Notes: generated by a model from the sequence alone, not told the origin. Positions 52,488 to 61,292 are shown, counted from the stretch's first letter. The stretch: 61,636 nucleotides of DNA from Bacteroidales bacterium UBA1714 (GCA_002317295.1 DCIY01000005.1:1-61636); one strand, 5' to 3'. Made by a program: numbers and translations.

Positions 52488-53217
52488 AGCGTATTTGTTT
52501 AAAATGGTAGGTTCGTTGCTCTCCCTGACGGGTTTGCAACACCAGTTCTCCTTGGGATGTAACCTCCACAATCCGGGCCTCAAATACATCCTCACTGAGA
52601 CCGGTTTGGTTCATCGTGGGAGAGTTATCCACCGGCCGTGGAACATAAGGATGATAGCCCTGGCGGCGGTACAGATGGTCCATATAGGTGGTATGCAGTT
52701 GTTCCTGAGTCCAGGAACCCAATTGTTCAAACCGTTCCACGATAGCATCCAGCAATGCCGACGGATCATACTCCTGTCCGGTCAACAGCCGCAGCGATGT
52801 GGGATTGGGCGCATCGCTGACAAAATGCGTTTGGTTGACATTCAGTCCCACCCCCAGGATGGAGCATGCAATCCACTCCCCCTGTAACTGGTTCTCCACC
52901 AAGATGCCGGCCAGTTTATCATTTCCCACATAGATATCATTGGGCCACTTGATGGTTGCCTCTACAGGCAGGGACAACACGATGGCCAGTGCTATACGCT
53001 CACTGAGAACAAAACCCGCTTGTGCCGCCAGATGTTCAGGACGATAACGAAGGGAAAAAAGCAGATTCTGATTTGGTTCGCTTTCCCAATGATTCCCCTG
53101 TTGACCCCTACCCGCGGTCTGAAACCCCGTGGATAACACCAGCAAGGACTTGTCCGGTTCCAACTCCGGATGCGATTTCAGGTAGTCGTTGGTACTATTG
53201 GTTTGCGGAATATACAT
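52474..53217 (-). CDS. birA: Biotin--[acetyl-CoA-carboxylase] ligase
   Basis: 247 residues. BirA catalytic domain: GRGQQGNHW biotinyl-adenylate loop, KWPNDIYV, LAGILVE, GVGLNVNQ. No N-terminal DNA-binding HTH, so a ligase only, not a repressor. Its start overlaps the dacB end by 23 nt and its end overlaps rpiB by 14 nt. Confidence 0.94.
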   Translation of the reverse strand: MYIPQTNSTNDYLKSHPELEPDKSLLVLSTGFQTAGRGQQGNHWESEPNQNLLFSLRYRPEHLAAQAGFVLSERIALAIVLSLPVEATIKWPNDIYVGNDKLAGILVENQLQGEWIACSILGVGLNVNQTHFVSDAPNPTSLRLLTGQEYDPSALLDAIVERFEQLGSWTQEQLHTTYMDHLYRRQGYHPYVPRPVDNSPTMNQTGLSEDVFEARIVEVTSQGELVLQTRQGEQRTYHFKQIRYVFY

Positions 53218-54616
53218 TCAGTAAGTATTGTTCTATCACCCGCCGTATATGTTGCGCTTTGCCATGGGCATCGCTAATCAATATGGCAAAGGCCCACTCA
53301 TCCCCATTGGGCATCTGGATATATCCGGCATAATTGCGGGTGGCCGTTATCGTTCCACTCTTGGCATGCACCCGCCCTGTCAATGGGGAATCTCGCAACA
53401 ACGATTTGAGCGTCCCACTTTCACCACTGACCGGAAGCGATTGAAAAAAAGCCTCCCGCTCTCGGGATCGGGACATATATTCCATCAACTGCACCAGCGA
53501 TGTGGCACTAATTGCATTCTGAGAGGCCAGACCACAACCGTCCAACAGTCGGGCACAGGTGATGTCCACGCCTCGATTGGCCCAAAACTGACGCACCACC
53601 ATTTCACTGTTATGATAGGTGCCCGGTACACTGACCCGTGTACCCAGATACCGGTATATCAGTTCCGCATACAGGTTGACACTCTCCATATTGGTGCGGC
53701 GCACAATCTCGCGCAATGGCAGACTCTTGTGCTCAAACAGCAGGGTACGATGCACCCCATTGGCCTCTGTGATATAAGAAGGCAGGTTGGTGGTATGAAT
53801 GCCCATTTGATTGAGCCGCTGATCCAGATGTTGCGCCAGCAGCAAGCCCGGATTGGGGATATCTCCTTTGACCCCAAACTGTCCCAGATTGGAAGGAATA
53901 CTGCCGGTCAGATAACGAAACATCACATACGGCATACCATGGATATAGGCCCCATCATAATCGATGGTGGTACAACGTATATGGTTCTCAAACTGCAACC
54001 CTGGCACTTCCGGCACCGTATACATCACCCGAGCCACCGTGCCCACCGGACCACTGCGCAGCACCACATTCATGGTATTGTCCATATAGGCCAACGACAT
54101 CACACCCATGCCGTAATACGAACCTATATCTTCCCAGGCCCAACCACAACCCATCGCATCGGCATCCAGCATGGACAAATCGGCCATGACACATCCTTCG
54201 ATGCGCTGAATACCCGCTTCTCTTATTTTATTGACCCAGGCATGCATAAATCCCTGACCATCTTCCAGATTGCCCAAAGTCGGGTCACAACCGCCATAGA
54301 TATAGAGGTCCCCATAGAGCACCCCCTGACGAATGGTCCCGGAATATTCGATGCGGGTGGTAAACTGAAAATCTCCTCCCAACATCTCCAGCGCCGTGGC
54401 TGTGGTCAGTGTTTTGAGCGTACTGGCAGGAGGAATAATATTCTGAGCACGATAACTGTCTATCACCTGACCGGTGGTCAGATTCTTGATCAGCACGCCG
54501 ATATTGGCATGGGCAGTCACCGGATTATTGAGCAAGAGTTGTATCGACGCCGACTCTTGAGCACGGACACTTATCAGGGCCATTCCCATGGCCAAAATCA
54601 ACCAAAACTTCTTCAT
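53195..54616 (-). CDS. dacB: D-alanyl-D-alanine carboxypeptidase/endopeptidase (PBP4, peptidase S13)
   Basis: 473 residues from the ATG at 54616. Signal peptide about 1-20. Serine motif S65-T-L-K68, SxN motif in MESVNLYAEL, and KTG-like HAKSGTI. PBP4 trims or cleaves peptidoglycan cross-links. Start overlaps plsC stop by ATGA. Confidence 0.94.
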   Translation of the reverse strand: MKKFWLILAMGMALISVRAQESASIQLLLNNPVTAHANIGVLIKNLTTGQVIDSYRAQNIIPPASTLKTLTTATALEMLGGDFQFTTRIEYSGTIRQGVLYGDLYIYGGCDPTLGNLEDGQGFMHAWVNKIREAGIQRIEGCVMADLSMLDADAMGCGWAWEDIGSYYGMGVMSLAYMDNTMNVVLRSGPVGTVARVMYTVPEVPGLQFENHIRCTTIDYDGAYIHGMPYVMFRYLTGSIPSNLGQFGVKGDIPNPGLLLAQHLDQRLNQMGIHTTNLPSYITEANGVHRTLLFEHKSLPLREIVRRTNMESVNLYAELIYRYLGTRVSVPGTYHNSEMVVRQFWANRGVDITCARLLDGCGLASQNAISATSLVQLMEYMSRSREREAFFQSLPVSGESGTLKSLLRDSPLTGRVHAKSGTITATRNYAGYIQMPNGDEWAFAILISDAHGKAQHIRRVIEQYLLNVYSANQ

Positions 54617-55317
54617 TTTGTACACTTGGATACTCCTTCTATCACATGTTGACGAACCACTTCTATATCTTCATCTGCCGACAGGGCCTGTCCAATATAC
54701 AGGGAGATGGGATGGCGTGTGACAAAGAAGGCATGACGATTCATCACCTCATACGCACCGGATATGGAAATGGGAATAATCGGCAACTGCAAATCCTGTG
54801 CAATACGAAATGCCCCCCGTTTAAAGGGCTGAATCGCTCCATCCGATGTACGGGTACCTTCGGGAAAAATCACCGTGGACACCCCGTTTTGCAATTCGGC
54901 CTCCACCTTCTGCAGACTCTCTTGAGCCGCACGGGCATGCGTTCTGTCCACACAGATATGCCCTGCAGCCTGACAGGCTTGCGCCACAAATGGTATACGA
55001 CCTATCTCCTTCTTCATCAGCCACTTAAAGATAACCGGCAACCATCCATAAATGACAAATATATCGTAAAACGACTGGTGGTTACTCACAAACACATAGG
55101 ATTGGCCGGGTTGTATATGTTCCAAACCCTGTACAGACACGGGAATAAACATCAGATAACAAAACGACCGTGCCCACAATTGTTGTGCATGGTATATCCA
55201 CCGGGCATTGCGCCACCTGCGACCGGCCAGTACGGTAACGATGGAACACAACAGGGTGCCCACCATCAGCAGCGGTAAGGCAATCAGGAGTTGGTATAGG
55301 CGATAGATAAGGGTCAT
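54613..55317 (-). CDS. 1-acyl-sn-glycerol-3-phosphate acyltransferase (PlsC family)
   Basis: 234 residues, one or two N-terminal hydrophobic segments. Catalytic HX4D in NHQSFYD, and FPEGTRTSDG, define the PlsC family. Makes phosphatidic acid from lysophosphatidic acid, or a related lipid. Start shares one base with the pfkB stop. Confidence 0.92.
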   Translation of the reverse strand: MTLIYRLYQLLIALPLLMVGTLLCSIVTVLAGRRWRNARWIYHAQQLWARSFCYLMFIPVSVQGLEHIQPGQSYVFVSNHQSFYDIFVIYGWLPVIFKWLMKKEIGRIPFVAQACQAAGHICVDRTHARAAQESLQKVEAELQNGVSTVIFPEGTRTSDGAIQPFKRGAFRIAQDLQLPIIPISISGAYEVMNRHAFFVTRHPISLYIGQALSADEDIEVVRQHVIEGVSKCTK

Positions 55318-56315
55318 TATACGTTATATTTGAGCATAAATCCACGATACATGGCACAGATACGACGAATCTCGTCCCAGGTCTCTTCACTGAGTTTGGT
55401 ACCAATGATTTCCACCACACGGCCGGCAGCAATGGTCCCTATTTCCGCACAACGACGAATATCAAAACCATCGCTTAACGCATGTAAGAACCCACCGGCA
55501 TATAGGTCTCCGGCACCGGTGGAGTCGGTGCAGGAAGTGGTAATGGCACCAATGTGGTACATCTTATCCCCCTGTTGTACATAACTGCCCCGCTTGCCCA
55601 CTTTGACCACGGCAATATCACATTGCTGGGCGATATTATGAACTGATTCTTCCGGATTGAGATGGGTATAGGCAAAACTCTCGTCTTCGTTGGCAAAAAC
55701 GATATCCACATATTTTTTAATCAACTCTTTGAGAAAATAGTGATTCTCATTCACCACATTGTACGAGGCCAGGTCCAGACTGATCATGCACCCACTCTCC
55801 TTGGCCATCTTGATGGCTTTTTCAATCAACTCATTGTCCTGCACCATATATCCCTCTATATGGAAGATGTCATATCCAATAAACGCCTCCTTGCGGATAT
55901 CATCTGCATGCATATCGGCCGCAGCACCCAGATAGGTGGCAAATGTACGCTCTCCATCCGGGGTAATGAGTACAATACTGCATCCGGACATCTTTTCCGA
56001 TTCCAGCAACAACGGGGTAATGCCGTTTTTGAGCATATCGGCACGATAAAAATCGCCCACCTCATCGTTGCCTATTTTGCCGATAAAGGCTGCTTTGCCT
56101 CCCAATTGGGCAATGGTCGTTATCGTATTGGACGCACTGCCACCGGCTACCATTCTCCGACGTACATTGGCAAAACGTACTTGAATGGCTTCTGCCTGCT
56201 CCATCGAAATCAGTTTCATACTCCCCTTGGGCAAATTCAATTCGCGCAGGTCATCATCAGTCACTTGAAGCAAAACATCGGTCAAAGCATTACCTAAACC
56301 AAGAATTTTTTTCAT
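55317..56315 (-). CDS. PfkB family carbohydrate/adenosine kinase
   Basis: 332 residues. N-terminal GLGNALTDVLLQV, GGSASNTITTIAQLGGKAAFIGKIGNDEVG, and C-terminal DSTGAGDLYAGGFL with the catalytic Asp. It resembles the adenosine-kinase/ribokinase branch; the exact substrate cannot be read by eye. First gene of a six-gene operon. Confidence 0.9.
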   Translation of the reverse strand: MKKILGLGNALTDVLLQVTDDDLRELNLPKGSMKLISMEQAEAIQVRFANVRRRMVAGGSASNTITTIAQLGGKAAFIGKIGNDEVGDFYRADMLKNGITPLLLESEKMSGCSIVLITPDGERTFATYLGAAADMHADDIRKEAFIGYDIFHIEGYMVQDNELIEKAIKMAKESGCMISLDLASYNVVNENHYFLKELIKKYVDIVFANEDESFAYTHLNPEESVHNIAQQCDIAVVKVGKRGSYVQQGDKMYHIGAITTSCTDSTGAGDLYAGGFLHALSDGFDIRRCAEIGTIAAGRVVEIIGTKLSEETWDEIRRICAMYRGFMLKYNV

Positions 56316-56333
56316 AAATATCTAAATTTTGTG

Positions 56334-56365
56334 CAAAGTTACACTTTTTTTTTGAAAAAAACGAA
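56334..56365 (-). promoter_or_regulatory. pfkB operon promoter
   Basis: Minus-strand -7 TAACTTTG at 56334-56341; -33 position (56362-56365) reads TTCG, a weak match, at the usual 20-nt distance. Confidence 0.6.
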
Positions 56366-56381
56366 TTTTTTTATAAAAATA

Positions 56382-56413
56382 TTTGCACATGTGGAAAAAA
56401 AGCAGTACTTTTG
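56382..56413 (+). promoter_or_regulatory. tRNA-Asn promoter
   Basis: -33 TTTG at 56382-56385, 20 nt spacer with A-tract and GCAG, -7 TACTTTTG at 56406-56413. Confidence 0.87.
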
Positions 56414-56455
56414 CACCCGCTTTTGAAAAAAACAACCCATTTCTTAAGCACACAC

Positions 56456-56529
56456 GCTTCCTTAGCTCAGTCGGTTAGAGCATCTGACTGTTAATCAGGG
56501 GGTCCTAGGTTCAAGTCCTAGAGGGAGCG
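56456..56529 (+). tRNA. tRNA-Asn (GTT)
   Basis: 74 nt. Acceptor GCTTCCT pairs with AGGGAGC (one wobble), anticodon loop CTGTTAA with anticodon GTT, T-loop TTCAAGT, discriminator G. CCA not encoded. Confidence 0.96.
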
Positions 56530-56530
56530 C

Positions 56531-56558
56531 AAAGACGGTCTTTCGGCCGTCTTTTTTT
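56531..56558 (+). terminator. tRNA-Asn terminator
   Basis: AAAGACGG pairs with CCGTCTTT, followed by a run of Ts. From here to 56698 I see no convincing gene. Confidence 0.9.
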
Positions 56559-56698
56559 GTGGTATCTTCCTTATTCTATTTCGTACGCGTACCGCATCAC
56601 GCGTATAGGGACATAAATCGAAACGCATTGCCTATCTCCCCCAGATATTGCGCAAACCACCTGTTCGCGATTGGAAATATACTCCATGGGGCAAACTA

Positions 56699-57103
56699 TT
56701 ATACGGGATCAATAGCTTGGGCAATCGAATTGGCCATTTCGGCCATTTCTTCTGCCGGGAATTCTTTTTTCTTTCTGAAGTCCATATCGCCCTCCTGATT
56801 CATGGGAATCAGATGCATATGCACATGGTGTACTTCCAGACCGATGACAGCCACGCCCACGCGCTTGCAATCCGTAGCCTGCCGGATGCCAATGGCCACT
56901 TTTTTGGCAAAAACCATCATATCTTTGAGCAAGTCATCATCCAGGTCAAAGATATAATCGGCCTCCGGCTCCGGCAACTTGGGAACCACCAACACATGTC
57001 CTTTTTGTACAGGGTTAATATCCAGGAAGGCATAGAAATGATCGTCTTCCGCTACCTTAAAACTCGGAATCTCTCCGTTGATAATTTTAGAAAAAATAGT
57101 CAT
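56699..57103 (-). CDS. HIT family nucleotide hydrolase
   Basis: 134 residues from the ATG at 57103. Histidine triad HVHMHLIP near residues 98-105, DINPVQKGHVLVVPK upstream. HIT proteins hydrolyse AMP-linked nucleotides (Hint/GalT superfamily). Standalone transcription unit divergent from the AraC cluster. Confidence 0.93.
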   Translation of the reverse strand: MTIFSKIINGEIPSFKVAEDDHFYAFLDINPVQKGHVLVVPKLPEPEADYIFDLDDDLLKDMMVFAKKVAIGIRQATDCKRVGVAVIGLEVHHVHMHLIPMNQEGDMDFRKKKEFPAEEMAEMANSIAQAIDPV

Positions 57104-57121
57104 AGTGTTTGAATTTTTGTG

Positions 57122-57153
57122 CAAAAATACACTTTTTTTCCCAATTATGCAAG
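57122..57153 (-). promoter_or_regulatory. HIT gene promoter
   Basis: Minus-strand -33 CTTG at 57150-57153, 20 nt, -7 TATTTTTG at 57122-57129. Confidence 0.7.
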
Positions 57154-57168
57154 ACTTTGACCAAATAA

Positions 57169-57200
57169 TTTGCACATATGAAAAAAATATACTACCTTTG
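57169..57200 (+). promoter_or_regulatory. Promoter of the AraC-MauE cluster
   Basis: -33 TTTG at 57169-57172, 20 nt, -7 TACCTTTG at 57193-57200; ATG at 57229. Confidence 0.87.
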
Positions 57201-57228
57201 TGGCGATTAACCAAATTGGGTAATCCCT

Positions 57229-58362
57229 ATGAACAGTCACATTTCGTTGCTATTGGTGGTTTTGAATTTGGCACTTCTTGCCAGCGTCTTTGTCTGGGGA
57301 CTCAATACGCTGCTGGAGCGTCAGTACATCAAGCGCCCCGGTGAAGAGCAGTTGCCGTATAATCCGCTACGATGGACAGCGGGTGCATTGGCCATATCCC
57401 TGTTTATATGCCTGGCGTATTGGTTTATTGTCAAGTTGTTTCCCAACCATATTCCCAGTTATTGGGAGTATTGTGGTAATTTTTTGGATCTGGTATGTGT
57501 TCCGTTGGGTGCCCTGGTCGTGGTCCAACTGACTCACCCCAAACCCCTGACCTTCACCCGTATTCTGAGCAATGTCCTGCCTTTTGCGGGGCTGATTATC
57601 ATTGGTTGCGTGGTGTATAGCCGCATCACCATGCTCATTATCTTTATCCTCACCGCCGGGTATCTGATTGCGTTGATGATTTATTCCATCGTCCAGCAAC
57701 GGCGATTTGAGACCGAACTGAAAAACATCTGTTCTTCTATCGAGGGTATCAGCCTGCATTGGTTGTGGATTGTGCCGGTGCTCATTACCGCACTGCTGAT
57801 TTATTGGTTATTCCTCAGTTACTTCAACACGACCACCGGTTTGTTGATTTATTTTCCCGTAGCCATCGTGCTGTGGAATATCCTTTTTTCGCGTATCTAT
57901 CAGTCGATTATCGTTTTGGAGCACTATAATGATGATTTGCAGTTGGCCCACCTGGGTGACGACAAAACGGATATGGAAGAGGTGAGCGAGGAGGAACCTG
58001 TCAGCCAACATGAACTGAAGGTCATGGATTTTAAAAACCGATTGTACCAAGTGTGCGAGACCCAGAAAATCTACCTCAATCCCGAATTGACTAGAGACGA
58101 TTTGGCCAAGGAACTGCTGATGAGTAACTCGTCCTTTACGGCTTTTTTAAAGGAAGCCACCGGTAAGACATTTTATGACTACATCAATTCATTGCGCATA
58201 GACAAAGCGGCGGAATTGTTGGCCTCCGATATGGACAGCAATAAGATTTGCCAGTTGGTAGGATACCGCTATCGCAGCACGTTTAACCGGGCTTTCATCA
58301 CCCACAAAGGCTGCACGCCTTCCGAATACCGGCAGCAACTCAAAGAACATAAACAAGATTGA
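57229..58362 (+). CDS. Membrane-embedded AraC-type regulator (first)
   Basis: 377 residues. About seven membrane helices in residues 5-245, an acidic linker (DDKTDMEEVSEEEP), and a C-terminal AraC HTH (about 275-372: LYLNPELTRDDLAKELLMSN-type first helix pair and GYRYRSTFNRAFITHKGCTPSEYR second). The geometry puts the sensor in the inner membrane and the DNA-binding part in the cytoplasm. Ligand unknown. Stop overlaps a TTG start of the next gene. Confidence 0.88.
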   Translation: MNSHISLLLVVLNLALLASVFVWGLNTLLERQYIKRPGEEQLPYNPLRWTAGALAISLFICLAYWFIVKLFPNHIPSYWEYCGNFLDLVCVPLGALVVVQLTHPKPLTFTRILSNVLPFAGLIIIGCVVYSRITMLIIFILTAGYLIALMIYSIVQQRRFETELKNICSSIEGISLHWLWIVPVLITALLIYWLFLSYFNTTTGLLIYFPVAIVLWNILFSRIYQSIIVLEHYNDDLQLAHLGDDKTDMEEVSEEEPVSQHELKVMDFKNRLYQVCETQKIYLNPELTRDDLAKELLMSNSSFTAFLKEATGKTFYDYINSLRIDKAAELLASDMDSNKICQLVGYRYRSTFNRAFITHKGCTPSEYRQQLKEHKQD

Positions 58363-59306
58363 AAACCAAGACAAAAAATAAAATAGGCAATCTGTGCGCT
58401 ATTCTGGTAGCCATCGTTTTCCTGCTATCCGGTTTTGCCAAATCCGCTGATTGTGCCTACTTTTCCAATATCCTTTGGCGTACATTCCAGTGGCAATGGC
58501 TGGCCCTGTCCGCACCGGTCATTATCCTGACCGAAATAGCATTGGGCCTGTTGTTGATGACCGGTTTGTACCGAAGAATCGTCTCTGTGCTGACCGCCCT
58601 CTTCTTGGTTGGCATCAGCGCCGGTTTCCTCTACGGGGTCTATGCTTTTGGCATGACCAATTGCGGATGTTTCGGCCATTTGAGTTTTCTGAACCTGTCT
58701 CCCACCTTTACTTTGGTGCGCAATGGCATCATGGTGGTGCTGCTTATTCTGGCGGCTGTTTGGGCACAACCCAAGCCCATGCATTGGGTAAGAGCAATGA
58801 TAATGATTATAGGTATGCTCGCGGGCACATTCGCGTGCGGGTATACATTGCCCAAAGCCACGGCGCTGTTTCACAAGCATGCCAAGTATCAGGGAGAACT
58901 GGTGGAGAACACCCCTCTGGCCGCGTTGCAACTGCAGCCGGACAGCAGTTATATGGTCTTTTTCTTTTCCTTTGACTGTCCCTTCTGCATGACTGCCGTG
59001 CCTCAGGTGGGCTGGTGGGAAAAGAGCGGTTTGGTCGATCGGGTCATTGGTATTGCCACCCAGGACAGTGTGGGAGAGCACAAGTTCCGTTCTTTCTATC
59101 AGGACACGGCGCATACCTATCCGCTGACCTCGCCCTTTACCATACAGGTGATACCTATGGACAGTGTTTTGTACTTCACCAACGACCTGCCCATGGCTTA
59201 TGTGATTCGTCATGATACCATCATCGCTTCCTGGAGCGGTGAGGTACCTCCCGGAATATTTTTTTATCAACCCAATTATTCATTAAACAATTCATTACAG
59301 CAATGA
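58359..59306 (+). CDS. MauE/DoxX-like membrane protein fused to a thioredoxin-like domain
   Basis: 315 residues. Four N-terminal membrane helices with a NCGCFG motif (about residues 104-109), typical of MauE/DoxX redox-associated proteins, then a periplasmic domain with CPFC (about 208-211; FFFSFDCPFCMTAVPQ). I infer transfer of electrons across the membrane to an extracytoplasmic disulfide. No ATG precedes the first helix; the TTG at 58359 overlaps the AraC stop (TTGA). ATGA links it to the next lipoprotein. Confidence 0.82.
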   Translation: MKTKTKNKIGNLCAILVAIVFLLSGFAKSADCAYFSNILWRTFQWQWLALSAPVIILTEIALGLLLMTGLYRRIVSVLTALFLVGISAGFLYGVYAFGMTNCGCFGHLSFLNLSPTFTLVRNGIMVVLLILAAVWAQPKPMHWVRAMIMIIGMLAGTFACGYTLPKATALFHKHAKYQGELVENTPLAALQLQPDSSYMVFFFSFDCPFCMTAVPQVGWWEKSGLVDRVIGIATQDSVGEHKFRSFYQDTAHTYPLTSPFTIQVIPMDSVLYFTNDLPMAYVIRHDTIIASWSGEVPPGIFFYQPNYSLNNSLQQ

Positions 59307-59542
59307 AAAAACTATTGATGGCAGCTGCGCTTGTATTGGCAGCAATCTCTTTCTCAGCATGTGAAGATGGTAAATGTGTTTGCACCGGTATCAAATCTGA
59401 TGGTGGCACCCTCAAGGAAGACCTGCAACAGGGTGGTTATACCGACGACATGGCATGTCAGGACATCCGTTCCAGATACCAGGACGCTCAAGTCATCAGT
59501 TGCGTTCCCGGCAAGGTCGCAGCAGACCTCAAGGCCGAATAA
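59303..59542 (+). CDS. Small Cys-rich lipoprotein
   Basis: 79 residues. Lipobox SAC with C20 (MKKLLMAAALVLAAISFSAC), then C25 and C27 (CVC), C52 and C67. Four cysteines beyond the acylated one could form two disulfides or be substrates of the adjacent thioredoxin-like protein; this is inference from position. I recognise no family. Confidence 0.78.
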   Translation: MKKLLMAAALVLAAISFSACEDGKCVCTGIKSDGGTLKEDLQQGGYTDDMACQDIRSRYQDAQVISCVPGKVAADLKAE

Positions 59543-59578
59543 GTTGTCGTATTTTTGCACGCGCAAACCAGAGACCTG

Positions 59579-60634
59579 ATGTCCATTGACATAGTCACAT
59601 ACCTTAGTGGTGTTAGCAGCACCATCTATGCTGTCATCTGCCTATTGTGCGGACTGCAATTGTGCTTCGGTATCTTTACGCAGCACCGGCGTGCCAACAC
59701 ATATCTGAGCAATATCATGGGCTGTTGTTTGCTCATTCTGTTCGGTAGCGCCATGTGTTACATGCTTTCCAATCTGTTGCCTGACGCAGGCTATCTGTAT
59801 CGTATAGGTGCATCCATTGATATGTTTATCTTCATAGGCTATGCGATGATGGGTTATGCGCTGTACACCAACAACGAGTCTCCAAAAACCAAACTCATTG
59901 CATTGGCCAGTCCGTTTGCGTTATGTGCCATCCTGAATACTTGCTTTCCCGACTGGCTTACCGTATTATTCTTTGTGGCGGAAGCGATCCTGTTTACCTA
60001 TTTTATTTATTTTGGCATAGCGCTCCAACGTAGAGAACGGCTATTGGGAGATATTTATTCCGACCCTGAGGCGCACTCGCTCCGTTGGATATGGACTACC
60101 ATCGGCTTATTTGTCGGATGGTGGATAGTCAGTGGGTTGTTCCAGTTACTCCCAGCCTTGCATCCATGGTACAACGTCGCTACTTTTGCCTACATGACCG
60201 TACTCCTTCTGTTTGTTTTTGCCAAAGTGAGCAACTATAAGCAGCCTGTCAGTCTGGCGACGCAGCAGGAGATGGAAGATGACGAAAACGCAGACGTAAA
60301 CGTAAACGTAGACCAAGTGGTTCGTCTTCGAGAGTTGTTGGAGCAGGAGCAGTTGTATCTCAATCCCGACCTGACGGTGGAGGATGTGGTGAAACACTTG
60401 GGTACCAATACCAAGTATTTCTCCACCATGTTGCACAAGCAGATGAACACTTCGTTCTCCCGACTGGTTAATGAATATCGGGTGGAGCGGGCCAAATCCA
60501 TCTTGGCGCACACCGACACAAAGGTAGAGTTTATTCACGAACGCTGTGGATTCAATTCGCGTCAATCTTTCCATCGTGTGTTTGTCAAACTCACCGGCCA
60601 GACACCCTCTGAATGGCGTGAAAAGAAGGATTAG
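59579..60634 (+). CDS. Membrane-embedded AraC-type regulator (second)
   Basis: 351 residues from the ATG at 59579. About seven membrane helices (about 10-225), linker with a hexamer-encoded DENADVNVNVD run, and AraC HTH (about 255-350: LYLNPDLTVEDVVKHLGTNT and CGFNSRQSFHRVFVKLTGQT). Shares layout and linker position with the first regulator, but the two are not close copies. A TATTTTTG box at 59550-59557 could be a weak -7; the -33 match is poor. Confidence 0.87.
   Translation: MSIDIVTYLSGVSSTIYAVICLLCGLQLCFGIFTQHRRANTYLSNIMGCCLLILFGSAMCYMLSNLLPDAGYLYRIGASIDMFIFIGYAMMGYALYTNNESPKTKLIALASPFALCAILNTCFPDWLTVLFFVAEAILFTYFIYFGIALQRRERLLGDIYSDPEAHSLRWIWTTIGLFVGWWIVSGLFQLLPALHPWYNVATFAYMTVLLLFVFAKVSNYKQPVSLATQQEMEDDENADVNVNVDQVVRLRELLEQEQLYLNPDLTVEDVVKHLGTNTKYFSTMLHKQMNTSFSRLVNEYRVERAKSILAHTDTKVEFIHERCGFNSRQSFHRVFVKLTGQTPSEWREKKD
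60281..60310 (+). repeat. Hexamer repeat inside the second AraC gene
   Basis: GACGAA, AACGCA, GACGTA, AACGTA, AACGTA, five RACGNA units in frame, encoding DENADVNVNV. Same hexamer family as 4149-4190. Confidence 0.88.
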
Positions 60635-60655
60635 TTGTATCTTTGAACCGTACTT

Positions 60656-61030
60656 CTAAAAATGCAAACATTTGAGGATAATTAGTACGATGATTCCGAC
60701 GATCAGGCTGATAAGTATCCCGGCACACCATTTATAGAACGCGGGTACGTATTTCTGGGCAGGTGGTGGGGGTATGGTTATGACCTTCTCTTTATAGATA
60801 GTATCTGTATGCGCTACAAGTTGAGTCTTGTAGCGTATCTTTTCCTTATAATAATACACAGTGTCCGCCCGCTGGGTGATATAGATGCTGTCGTGCTGGT
60901 AGTCGTACACGCTGTCATGCACTACTTTGGTCACCACTTGCACACTGTCTTCACCCCCCACACACGGGGGACACTGCATAGTCTTACAGGAAGTCAATAA
61001 GACCGCTAATAGGATAAGTACTTTTTTCAT
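60656..61030 (-). CDS. Small lipoprotein with C-terminal membrane helix (phage lysis-like)
   Basis: 124 residues. Lipobox LTSC at about C15, then CPPC, a Tyr/Asp-rich middle segment (HDSVYDYQHDSIYITQR), a PPPP stretch and a C-terminal membrane helix ILISLIVGIIVLIILKC. I have seen this layout beside amidases in Bacteroidales prophages, where it may act like an Rz-type spanin; that assignment is inference. Confidence 0.62.
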   Translation of the reverse strand: MKKVLILLAVLLTSCKTMQCPPCVGGEDSVQVVTKVVHDSVYDYQHDSIYITQRADTVYYYKEKIRYKTQLVAHTDTIYKEKVITIPPPPAQKYVPAFYKWCAGILISLIVGIIVLIILKCLHF

Positions 61031-61032
61031 AT

Positions 61033-61221
61033 TTATTGTTTCGCTTTGTAATGATAATCGATTCCAATTAGACTTCCCGAAAAGGTCAGGATCTCGCCGA
61101 AGGCGACGAGGACGGAGTTATCAATCACACCCGAAGGTGGAGTAAAGAAACTGACCGTGATCAGTACGCACCCGAAGGTACATAGAACCACGGCCAGAAT
61201 CAGTTGCAGACGGTTACTCAT
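61033..61221 (-). CDS. Small two-helix membrane protein (holin-like)
   Basis: 62 residues: two hydrophobic helices (LQLILAVVLCTFGCVLITVSFF and VLVAFGEILTFSGSLIGIDY, written here apart) around a PPSGVIDNS turn, ending IDYHYKAK. Resembles short proteins near phage amidases in Bacteroidales; holin-like is inference. Stop and next ATG are 2 nt apart. Its start codon overlaps the first base of the heptamer array at 61221. Confidence 0.62.
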   Translation of the reverse strand: MSNRLQLILAVVLCTFGCVLITVSFFTPPSGVIDNSVLVAFGEILTFSGSLIGIDYHYKAKQ

Positions 61222-61290
61222 AACGGTTAACGGTTAACGGTGAATGGTGAAAGGTTAACGGTGAAAGGTTAATGGTTAATGGTTAATGGT
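61221..61290. repeat. Ten-unit heptamer array
   Basis: Ten tandem 7-mers: three TAACGGT, GAATGGT, GAAAGGT, TAACGGT, GAAAGGT and three TAATGGT, then diverging. Same TAAYGGT family as 49834-49904. Confidence 0.92.
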
Positions 61291-61292
61291 TC

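Noticed and set aside
53228..54652. 474-codon open frame on the plus strand antisense to dacB
   Set aside because: It mirrors the codon phase of dacB, is rich in His, Gln and Ile, has no promoter and resembles no protein; dacB itself has full family motifs.
56571..56687. 38-codon open frame on the minus strand downstream of the HIT gene
   Set aside because: No promoter, composition unremarkable, and it overlaps a GTACGCGTAC palindrome region; a frame of this length is expected by chance.
60638..60645. TATCTTTG promoter box after the second AraC gene
   Set aside because: No -33 TTTG at the right distance and no plus-strand gene follows; it lies between convergent genes.
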